The translations under genes and the position numbers were made by a program. A model generated the notes under the pieces. It saw only the letters and a list, made by a program, of their open reading frames with translations, searched no databases and had not been told where the DNA came from. Positions 37,401 to 46,400 of a stretch of DNA of 64,000 bases are shown here, one piece after another. The DNA is from Sphaerolaimus hirsutus. Lineage: Eukaryota > Nematoda > Chromadorea > Monhysterida > Sphaerolaimidae. Numbering within the stretch: the first letter of the stretch is position 1; each line of letters starts with the position of its first letter. The stretch lies in contig OZ038457.1 in the NCBI GenBank assembly GCA_964036195.1, positions 18,441,147 to 18,505,146 on the forward strand, written 5' to 3'.

Positions 37401-39208
37401 TGCGGTGTGCCAATAATTTCTATTAAAAATTCAAATTTTCCTCAAAATCACCATCTTTTTCATCATGCAATATGGAATGGTTTTTGCCCAACCGTTTCAA
37501 GGTAAATACTATTTACCTTGTAATAGTTGGGTAAAAACCACTCTACAGGTCAAGTACAAATGTCATGAAAAGTTTCCCAGAGCGGTTTTTACCCAACTGT
37601 TACAAGGTAAACAGTAATTACTTCATAACGATTGTGTAAAAACTGCTCTGGAAAACTTTTCATGACATATTTACTTGACCTGTAGAGCGGTTTTTACCCA
37701 ACCGTTTCAAGGTAAATACCTTTTCAAGCTATTCACCTTGTAACAGTTGGGTAAAAACTGTTTCAAATGCAAATCCATTCATATGAATGGGCTCAAAATG
37801 TGCTTTACTGCTAGGGTGTCAATTTTCCGTTTCCGGAGGCTAATTTTTTCAGTTCCCATTTCTGTTTTCCAACTGCTCAAATTTTTTTCCATTTCTGTTT
37901 TCCGGCAAGTGCAAAAATTTTCCCGTTTCCATTAAGTCCAAAAATTTTTCCGTTTCCGTTTCCCGTAAAAAAGTGTTTGTTGACACCCTAGTATGAAAAA
38001 TAGCAATTTTGAGCGGATCAGCAGCGGCTGATAATATTTTAATTGATAGCGCCAGCTGCGAATTGCCAGCGCTATAATCACTTAATTGCGCAACACACAA
38101 TTAAGTAATTGGCAATTGGAGGGCAATTGGGCAATTGTCATGCGTCACGTGTGATTTACATGTGCACATGAAAAATCGATCCAGAAAAAACTATTTGCAA
38201 AACCACATTTATCACTAACGTGATGCAGCGGGTTATTTTTGGCCGGAAAATTCAAATTTTTAGCTAGCTTCACACTTTGTTAAAAATTCCCGGAAGTAGG
38301 TACAGAAATAAGGTAAAGTGCATGGGTAAGTACAGGGAAAAACCTAGGCACATGCACAAAGTTCAGATACCCTAATCCTTATTTAATCCCTACATGGTTT
38401 ACACAAAAATGCCATTTTGAGAAAAAAATTAGTGATAAAATGCAAATTATCTCCAAGCTTGACAGCTTGTATTCCAAGGTAAGGCAAACTGCATGAGTAA
38501 TTAGAGGGTAAAATCTAGGCACATGCACAATATCAGGTACCCTAACCCTTGTTTAGTCCCCACATTGTGTACCTGAAAATGCAACTTTGAGAAAAATGTG
38601 CTCTCATTTTACTAACAGATTTTGGTATTCATTTATTATAAATATCACTCAACACTTGACATTCAAACCCGCCCGCTTGCTGGGAGCTATCCCGGCGAGT
38701 GGGCTGCCGCCTGCTGGGCCTACGCCCAGCACTTTGCGTGCGGCATACGGCGCTGCCGGGACCAGTGCCCAACCCAATTTGGGGTTCCGGCACCGGGGGC
38801 TTGTACCTGTACCCGGCCAGTCGCCGGTGCTCCCTGAGCATCAAGGTGCGGTAATACCGTAACCCACCTTTGATGTGCAGGATTTGCAGCATCGGTGAAA
38901 TGCGCATTTGGATACACGTCCAAGTGTATCCAAATGCGCATTTCCCTGATCTTGCTGCAAACCTGCGCATCAGAGATGGGATTACGGTATTACCGTACTA
39001 CCAGAGTACGGTAGGGACATCGGTGGTAAAATAACCGTATATAAGGAAAAGGGTAAATCCGCGAACAAAAAAATGTATGCAAAAAATAACCAACAGAGAA
39101 CACGCCGTATCTTTTAGAAATCGCATTTTCGAACCCGCTCAGGTAACCGTCCAATCGCAGAAGTGTATCAAAATGCGGCGGCTTCTCAGGTTTTCCTTCG
39201 AAGTCCAT
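28453..39208 (-). CDS. GBE1: 1,4-alpha-glucan (glycogen) branching enzyme, thirteen exons
   Basis: Exons in transcript order: 39208-39095, 36616-36463, 35620-35505, 34959-34701, 34462-34248, 33594-33437, 32607-32436, 31105-30896, 30166-30042, 29714-29559, 29484-29409, 29135-29005, 28618-28453. All phases agree and give 683 aa (human 702). The cytosolic enzyme transfers alpha-1,4 glucan chains to alpha-1,6 branch points during glycogen synthesis. An N-terminal CBM48-like region ([19 protein letters not shown]) leads into a GH13 domain with DVVHSH, the nucleophile Asp in GFRFDGVTSM, the acid Glu in VAEDVSGMP, the third Asp in YAESHDQ, and [16 protein letters not shown]. The C-terminal beta domain ends KVE. 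Exon 1 is placed by its alignment across RYGVFS and by phase; it is shorter than the human N-terminus. Introns are loaded with repeats. Six of twelve donors begin GTT. Confidence 0.95.
30476..30874. repeat. MITE family F (ACCGTATTACCTCGAA ends)
   Basis: Starts TACCGTATTACCTCGAATTA and ends ATTTCGAGGTAATACGGTAA, inverted repeats. Interior blocks CCCCCCTCGAAATACCCCC recur. It fills much of a branching-enzyme intron; related fragments are at 42424-42500 and 26612-26665. Confidence 0.65.
31217..31733 (+). repeat. Dispersed repeat family D
   Basis: Begins AGGGGTCTCGAATGGGG with long G and C runs, then repeats of CAGCTATCTATCTATCC, a CCTATATATAGATTTTCACC block and AGCTATCTTTCCTTCCGG near the end. 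Homologous to 35712-36208 and, inverted, to 19905-20135, 32693-32870 and 62080-62215. It lies in an intron of the branching-enzyme gene. Confidence 0.7.
32693..32870 (-). repeat. Family D repeat, partial inverted copy
   Basis: Contains AGGTGAAAAACTATAAAACG and GGTAGATAGCTAGCTGGGAA, the complement of the family D signature. It abuts a family C copy starting at 32871. Confidence 0.5.
32871..33213. repeat. Family C repeat with short tandem inside
   Basis: Starts AGGGTTCAAACAGGATCCCG and ends CAATTCCGTTCGAACCCTA, inverted. Inside, three head-to-tail copies of a 20-bp unit (CCGAAAACGTTTCCCCAATA) occupy about 32909-32968. It lies in an intron of the branching-enzyme gene. Confidence 0.65.
34018..34190. 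repeat. TTTTCCGTTTCCG repeat
   Basis: Three or more imperfect copies of TTTTCCGTTTCCGTTTTCCG with GGCAAGTGCAAAA spacers, ending in TTGCTGACACCCTA. The same motif recurs at 37816-37992, which ends TTGTTGACACCCTA. Both lie in branching-enzyme introns. Confidence 0.6.
35712..36208 (+). repeat. Dispersed repeat family D copy
   Basis: Begins CAGGGGTCTGGTAAGGGG, passes G and C runs, AGCTATCTATCTATCCC and CTATTTATATATTTTCGCC, and ends near GGGGTCCAAATCTACAAGAC. It lies just upstream, in transcript sense, of branching-enzyme exon 3. Its homopolymer runs are prone to assembly error. Confidence 0.7.
37178..37411. repeat. MITE family G with 3-bp target duplication
   Basis: Ends GGCACACCGCACACTGCAAA and TTTCAGTGTGCGGTGTGCC are inverted repeats. 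AAT occurs on both flanks (37175-37177 and 37412-37414), fitting a 3-bp target-site duplication. A relative with similar ends lies at 41883-42157. It lies in intron 1 of the branching-enzyme gene. Confidence 0.75.
37485..37768. repeat. Nested triple hairpin repeat
   Basis: Three hairpins built on TTTTTACCCAACCGTTTCAAGG-like arms follow one another. The middle one sits inside a larger palindrome from CTCTACAGGTCAAGTAC to TACTTGACCTGTAGAG (about 37538-37686). No coding content. It lies in intron 1 of the branching-enzyme gene. Confidence 0.7.
38305..38612 (+). repeat. Direct duplication of about 140 bp
   Basis: Copy 1 (about 38305-38445) and copy 2 (about 38475-38612) share CTAGGCACATGCACAA, TACCCTAA, CTTRTTTARTCCC and TTTGAGAAAAA in order. 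Similarity is roughly 80 per cent by eye. It lies in intron 1 of the branching-enzyme gene. Confidence 0.6.
38850..38994. repeat. Long near-perfect hairpin
   Basis: GGTAATACCGTAA at one end pairs with TTACGGTATTACC at the other. The core arms 38897-38917 and 38924-38944 are exact 21-bp reverse complements around the loop GTCCAA. Between, GCAGGATTTGCAGCA pairs imperfectly with TGCTGCAAACCTGC. It lies in intron 1 of the branching-enzyme gene, about 100 bp from exon 1. Confidence 0.8.
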
Positions 39209-39709
39209 GACTTCAGCGACGTTTCCTTGATATTTCGGTTATTTAAAATTTTGTAATCCCGAATGACACACTTGTACTGAGATTGGCGTATATTTCTGTG
39301 TACATAATACCGTGAAGCGCGAAGTGAAACGTTTCGATCATTTACATATTGTAATCAGGATATTTTTTATTTAACTGGTATGTTTCCTACCGCTTCAATA
39401 TTCCAAATTAGATATTCCCGCTGAGATACATTGAAAATTATGATCATTCATAAGTATTGTGGAAGTTATATTTTATCTATCAGACATTAGACTCATCAGA
39501 CATCTTGAAAAGCGCAAAGCAGACTGAAAATTTGGTTTACGCATTTGAATGAATCTTGTTTGGTTTATGCATTTGGTTTATGTGTTTATGCATTGGCAAA
39601 GTATTAATGCATAACTAGAACCTAAAAGAACAAATCAGAACTCAAAACGAACCTTTCAAAAATCTGTATGGCAGCCTCTTTTTCTCATAACTAAAAACAT
39701 TTGAACACA

Positions 39710-41165
39710 CTTCTGAACACCTTAGTCAAGTTAGCCACCCATTTTTTTATTTCACTTTGGAAGCTATATCTCAGGCTATGGTGGGGCTATAGAGCTTAAA
39801 CTTTGTAAATATATAGTTGTAACATCCCTCTACTCTGAATCAATGGTGGGAGGCATGGCGACAAACTACAGGGAGAGTTGCCCTATATGCAACAATTTTT
39901 TGTGGGGTTTTCAGTGTGCCAAACAAGTTCACCACCCACTTGATTAGCTACACTACAGAGGCTGTATCTCCAGTGGTGGGAGTGGTAGAAAGCTGAAATT
40001 TTGTGGGTGTCTTGGCAACACCCACCCCTACTATACACCAGTGGGGCGGCTCCCAATGACCCACTACAGTGTGGGTTACTGTGTATAAATTTGTTGTTTT
40101 TTGAAAAATGACCCAAGTGTCCCGAACAAGCTCACCACCCAAATGCATTTTAAAAATGTTTTGAGAACACCTGATATAAAAACTTAATCAGGTTTTAACC
40201 CAAGTTCTGCTAATAAATTTTTTTTGCCTTTGTTTAGCCACCCCCATCAAAAATGGCAGACCAAAAATTTCACTCAAAACCAATTTTTTGTTCCACACTT
40301 TAGAAGTTGGTTTACAAAGTTCAGTAGGGGAGAGTCTAATGTTCAAAGTTATGTAAACAACTTGCCCTCCAAAATGGCGACATAATGGAATTTATTTGGG
40401 GTGAATTCTCAGATGTCATAATGATGTCATTCCAGGAACCAAATTTAACAGATTTTTTACTTTTTCATTCCACCCAAATAAATCTCCTTATGTCAGCATT
40501 TTTGAGGTTATGTTGTTTACATAACTTTGAACCTTAGACTCCCCCCTTAGTTACTGAACTTTGTAAACCAACTTTCAAAGTGTGAAACAAAAAATTGGTT
40601 AAAAGTGTAATTTTTGGTCTGTCATTTGTGGTAGGGTGGCTTAACAAAGGAAAAAATTTAATTAACAGAACTAGGGTTAAAACCTGATACAGTTTTTATA
40701 TTGGGTATGTTCTCAAAACTTGTTTTAATGCATTTGGTGGTGAACTTGTTCAGGCACTTGGGTCATTTTAAATAATAATAAAAAACAAATTATACAGTGA
40801 CCCACACTGTAGTGGGTTGTCGGGAGCCACCCCACTGGTGTATAGTAGGGGTGAGTGTTGCCAAGATACCCACAAAATTTCAGCTTTCTACCACCCCCAC
40901 AACTGGAGATACAGCCCCTGTAGTGTAGCTAATCAAGTGGGTGGTGAACTCGTTTGGGACACTGGAAACCCCGCAAAAAAATTTTGCATATAGGGCAACC
41001 CTCCCTGTAGTTTGTCACCATGCCTCCCCCATCGCTTCAGAGTAGAGGGATGTTACAACTATGTATTTACAAAGTTTCAGCTCTGTAGTCCCACCATAGC
41101 CCGAGATATAGCTTCCGAACTGAAATAAAAAAATGGGTGGCTCACTTGACCAGGAAGGTGTTTAG
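39710..41165. repeat. Large palindrome with arms of about 700 bp
   Basis: The left arm, from GCCACCCATTTTTTTATTTC near 39735, reads in the same order as the complement of the right arm, which ends GAAATAAAAAAATGGGTGGC near 41140. Shared landmarks include CATCCCTCTACTCTGAA, AAACTACAGGGAG, TGATTAGCTACACTACAG and CACTACAGTGTGGGT. The centre is near 40430. Arm identity is high but imperfect. No long reading frame is present, so it looks like a foldback element or an inverted duplication. Confidence 0.85.
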
Positions 41166-41882
41166 TTATCTATATATGTGTTCATTTTTTTCCAAAAATC
41201 ATTCAAATGGATAGACCAAATCTTCAGTGTGCTATGTGCCAAATGTCTTCCACGCAATATTCCAGGAATCGCTCCCATCTTTTCATTTAATATGAATTCT
41301 TCAATATGTTGCCCTCTTGTTTATTGTAGTTTTTAATCATTTCAGAAAATGTTTTGCGTTGTGATGTCTACAGCAATAGATGTCTTTCGCTTACGATTTA
41401 ACTCGTTCCTACCAGTAAAGGAAAGCAGAGTAAATGTCAGCTGAACCTTGGGAACGCAGTTTGACATTTGCTGCGTCAGACAAACAAAGTGCACATGCAT
41501 GTAAAATTTGAATAAAATCCACAATGGAAAATTGGGTCCATGCACTTCTTAGCAAAAATAAATTGAATCACGGAAAAGCCATTTTTGATGCAAAAAGCAT
41601 GGTTCCATGCTTTCCAAAAATAAATGCTATTCCACCTGAATCCCACACTTTTGTTTGCATAGCGTCACTGGGTCCCGCTAACGGGACTAGAAACAGTCAC
41701 ATTTTTATGTTTATGTACCCTTTCCCCGGTATTTTAAAAATCCCCTACGCTATAGTATAAAAAATTTTAAACTAGAAAAGGTATTTATTTACGTTTAGGT
41801 ACGCTTTCCAAAAATATCAGTATTTTCACAACTCTGCATGCTAGTGGGTATTACGGTATTAAAAGTAATTTTTGGAGTTGAG

Positions 41883-42157
41883 TGCCGCACGGCACACTGA
41901 AATTTTGCGTTCAGCTTTTGAACGTTTTTGCATGCTGCACGCTTTTGCACGTTGAACTACAAACGCTGTAATAAAAATCTAAAGAACATAACGTTTTTAA
42001 ATTGAACTTGAAATAAATAATTTTTCGCGCAAATTGCATGTGAGCCAAAATTTTACACTTCAAAAACGTCGCGTTCTGTAGATTGTGATTTCAGCGTTTG
42101 TAGTTCAGCGTGCGAAAACGATCGAAACGCTGAACGGAAAATTTCAGTGTGGGATGC
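41883..42157. repeat. MITE family G relative
   Basis: Starts GCCGCACGGCACACTGAAAT and ends AATTTCAGTGTGGGATGCGC, with inner arms GAACTACAAACGCTGTAAT and TTTCAGCGTTTGTAGTTC. It is a hairpin-forming, non-coding element similar in its terminal CACACTG to the 37178-37411 copy. Confidence 0.65.
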
Positions 42158-42573
42158 GCCATTCGATACCGAAAAACAGCGATCTAAAACAGCGACGTCG
42201 AATCTCCCTCTCACAAGTCACAATCACAGGTCTTCACGCGGTGGCAAGTTCATCGCGTGGTCAGGCTTCATATTTTTAGGTAGGCGACAAGCGTCGACAA
42301 CCACGCAGGAGTTGCCGTCGGCGCTGGGTGTATATGGATGGCAGCAGCACTTGCAACGACCGTTTACCCTGAGATGTTGTGCTTTGAAGAGAAGAGGGTC
42401 ATTGTGTGTCATTGTAGCGTGTACCGTAATTCTTCGTAATACCCCCGGGGGTTTATTATTTCAGAGTGCAAATTTTGAGGTGGGGGTAACTCAAGGGGGG
42501 TATTTTTGCCAGTATTTCCGCGTAGTGGAGGAAACCATTGAAAAGTTTTTACCAGGAGTGTCAATGCATTACA

Positions 42574-43352
42574 GAATCCTTGAAAATACCAGAGTTGTTA
42601 AAATACCGGTATTTTTGGAAAGTGTAAGTGTAAGTGTAAATACACTTTCCAAATTCTGAGTATGGATACCAAAAGTGTAAGGTATTTTAAAAATACCTAG
42701 GAAAGTGTAAAAAAAAGTGTAAGTGTAAAAACATTTTTAGAAAGAGCTCTCACTGTTGACCATTAAAAAACACCTCTGTTTTCACCTTTAAATCACTTTA
42801 TTTGTCATTTTCATACATTTTACTGCATTTTATAAAACATTTCAGACTGTAACAAATACTGTAGTGGTATGAAGTTCCCTAATAATGGCACTTTTTTAGT
42901 GTTGATATTTTACTGATTAAGCAATGCGATACACACTGTTTAAATGCAAGAATGGACATGCAGCAAATGTCAATGCAAAAGCCAGTTGACTTTGTGTCCA
43001 GCTGGTGAATTTCCATTGATCTTGTCCTTTTTTACAAAAGAATGATGAACTGTAAATGGAGATCAAAGGCTAGTTTGTACATTTGTCATATTTTCAACAT
43101 TCAATGCATAACTGCATGTGCAGTTATTTTTTGTTCATGACCCTATTTTATGCTTTCTCAAAAGCATAAAACAGGGCCATCTGAAAGAAAAAAATACACT
43201 TTCTGTACCCGGGTATTTTGCTCAGGAGAGTGTAAAAAAAGTGTATGGGTTTTTAAGGAAAGTGTAAGTGTAAGTGTTAATATAAATACCCATTTACCCG
43301 GGTATTTCGGGTAAGTGTAAATACACTTTTGCAACTCTGGAAAATACCCGTG
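42574..43352. repeat. Inverted repeat rich in GTGTAAGTGTAA
   Basis: AATACCAGAGTTGTTAAAAT at one end and TTTTGCAACTCTGGAAAATA at the other are inverted. Inside, blocks of GGAAAGTGTAAGTGTAAGTG occur near both ends around an AT-rich middle. No coding signal recognised. Confidence 0.5.
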
Positions 43353-43462
43353 TAAAAATGAAATGGAAATAACTGTTTACAATTTGGGATTTTTGTATTT
43401 AAATTTGGTAAAAGCCAAAAATGCTCACACTACTGCAGCTATTCCAGAAATTGAACCAGCAA

Positions 43463-46400
43463 CTATAATGTTTGGGCAACTAACTCTACACATTTCCCAA
43501 ATGGCAAATTGGTGAGCAGTTTGGTGATGCCCCGCTTCATGTGATAAGGCAATGATTCAATGACACTCAGCTGATCAGCGGCCACATTGAGAATGTTGTC
43601 AGTGTAGTCGCAGCTGCCCTCCACCTTGGGAAGAGTTGAAGTACATGTAAAACACTTTTCAAAAAGAAGGCATATGTGAATGACTTATTCACATTATCAC
43701 ACACAGGGTTGGTTTTATGAAAATCATTTGTATACAAATTGTATAAAAATGTATTTTATTTTAATTTTATTCTTGTTTCATTTTATTTTATTTTATTTTA
43801 TTCCAAAATAATAATAAAATAATAAAATGGACCATTTTACAAAAAATGTACAAAAATTTTACAGTAATTTTACAAAAAATCAGAATTTTGCATGCAAGGT
43901 CAGAAAAATGTGATAATTAGACCTAAACATGAAAAACGTGTGACAAATTTTTCCATTACTTTGCAAAAGTTGCATGCAGTAGGTATTGTTAGCTTAGTTG
44001 CAAATGTTAAGTTACAATTATCGATAAGAATGGTTTGCATTTTCAGTAGAAGGATTACTGGAGTGTGCTGGGCGCATTTGTAAAACATCATGCAAAGTGT
44101 CAATTGTCATGACAAATGTAGTAAAGCGTCAATTGGCATCTCAAATGTCAAGCAAAGTATAATTGTCATGACAAATGTCATGCAGAGTGTAAATTGTGTA
44201 TCTGAATCTTATGTTTTGGTATCCAAACCTTATACTTTGGTATTCAAATCTTATGTTTTTGTATCCAAATGTTCACATAAGATTTGGTTACAAAAACAAC
44301 AAGATTTGGATACAAAAGATACGATATGGATACAAAAGATAAGATTTGGATACAATTTGCTTTACAGTTTCCACTTTAATTTATATTTGTCATGACAATT
44401 GACATTTTACTTTCCATTCCATTTCATATGACATTTTGACACTTTACATGGCTTGGGACTGCCCCAGCTCCACCAATGAACAGGTTGAACTATAAACAAC
44501 GGAAAAAAACTTTTACAAAAAATAAGAATTTTTATACAATTTTCACAAAAATATTAATTTGTATACAATTTTACAAAAAAGTTACAAAAATTTGAATTTT
44601 TATACAATTTTTATTTTTATTTTGAAATTTTCCATTTTATTTTATTTTATTTTATTCTTCAATTTTCCATTAAAAAAAAAATTTATTATTCTTTTCTGAG
44701 ATTTTGCCAACCCTGATCACACACATTCATCAAATTGTGTATTTAAAAAAAATAGACCATGCCAATTCCCAATCTGGCAAGATGTGTGAATTTTCCAGTC
44801 CAAGTGCCGGTTCCGCAAGTGGAAAAGTTAAGAGTAAAGAGTTAAGAGTCGAGTAAAATGATAAGTAAGAGTAAAGTTCAAAGTTAAGAGTTGAGTAAAA
44901 TCATTCGTCGTTTTACTCAACTCTTAACTTTACTCATAACTTGTCATTTGTCATTTTACTCAACTCTTAAGTTTTAACTTTTACCTTTTCCACTTGCGGA
45001 ACTGGCCCCAGAAGCTGATCCCAACACTTGTGACGAGGAAATGTTTCAGAATAATCTATTGAAAGAGGTGAATGATTAAACTGGTCAATATCTTTATGCA
45101 ACAGCCTTCTAGCCATTTTTCACTTCACCAAATGACACCAATAAAACCTATAATAAAATATCAAATAAGTTTATAAAAAAATTGAAAAAACGATACATAA
45201 ACAAAAAGTACCTTTTGAACATAACCACAAAAAATACCAATTTATGTATTGTATGAACCTTTGGCAGAGTGCAGGGTTCTCCACAGCCAGCACAGTCATC
45301 GGGTCCACATGCGAGCTTCTCTACATCCAGAGGAAAACACACGGGCCTGCCCGACAGCGACTCAGCTGCCCGTTGGCGACACTTTGCCCTGAAGCTGCAG
45401 TAGCCGCACCTGTCGGGCAGCTGGGACCCCTCGGGCACCTTGAACAGGGTGCTCACCCTGCATTGTTGTGATCAGGTGACAGTTCCACTAAAGGTGAAGT
45501 GAAAAATTGTTTGAGAAGTGATAAGTGAAATAAGAAATGAATTAAAAAGTAAAAAACATGATAAATTAATAGAAAATGCAAAAAAAGTCAAATAGAAGAA
45601 CACTTTTTCAAAATTGAAAAGTCACTAAAAGATCTTTAGAAGTTGAAACTCAAGTGACCCTTACAAAGGGTGGTCGATGGATCCCAAATCGATGGCGCAG
45701 TGCTGCTGCAGCGTGTCCACCATATCATTGGCTGGGGTGAACCACGTGCACTTGTCTGACCAATCATTGAACTCCCCCCAAGCGGTACACTGCTCCTCAG
45801 CTGTTGGAATCGGTTCACACCTGAATTGGATTTATAATTGCACTTCTAATTAAACAACAGGTGTAAAGCACATTTCTAAAAGTGGAAATCTCATCTGTTG
45901 AGTTGCAGCCAGTCAGGTAGCTGTAAATTGTCATGAAAATTACTGTTCAAACAAAATCCTCATCTCAAATTTTGATAATTTTCAGGATTTTGCAGCCCCA
46001 ATCCTGATCCCGATCTGATACCACTATCCTGATTCTGACAATTTCTAAATTCCAATTTTTTTATCCGGGAAACTTCCAGAGTGCATTTGATGCCACTTCT
46101 CCGGCATCCAAGTGTGATTTAGACCTTTTTGTGAAAAATTAGAAAAAAAACCCTCAACACCAGAACTTTGTCCTTTATTTTTTATTTTTCCAAAAATAGT
46201 GTTCCAATTTTCAAACTGTCACAGGTTTATTTTCAGATAGCAAACCTGGAACCATCTGCAGATGGCTTGTAGCTTTCGCAGCAGCACAGCACATCGTCGC
46301 CTCCTCTATCAATGCAGTTGAATTTTGGATAACTATCAAAAACACGATTTCTTTCATCACGCCGCCATTGCTCAACATCCACTTGAACAGTGCACTGCCT

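Larger units (their letters stand above)
39209..43462. other. Intergenic region, repeat-rich
   Basis: Between the branching-enzyme start codon and the stop codon of the cysteine-rich gene. It holds the large palindrome 39710-41165, a family G element, a family F fragment and a GTGTAAGTGTAA-rich inverted element. No host exon recognised. The branching-enzyme promoter should lie in the first few hundred bases, but no element could be assigned. Confidence 0.55.

Noticed and set aside
38587-38862. GC-rich plus-strand frame in GBE1 intron 1
   Set aside because: It lies in a CCGG-rich repeat-like stretch (38665-38850) opposite to the gene, with no splice support and equally long minus-strand frames.
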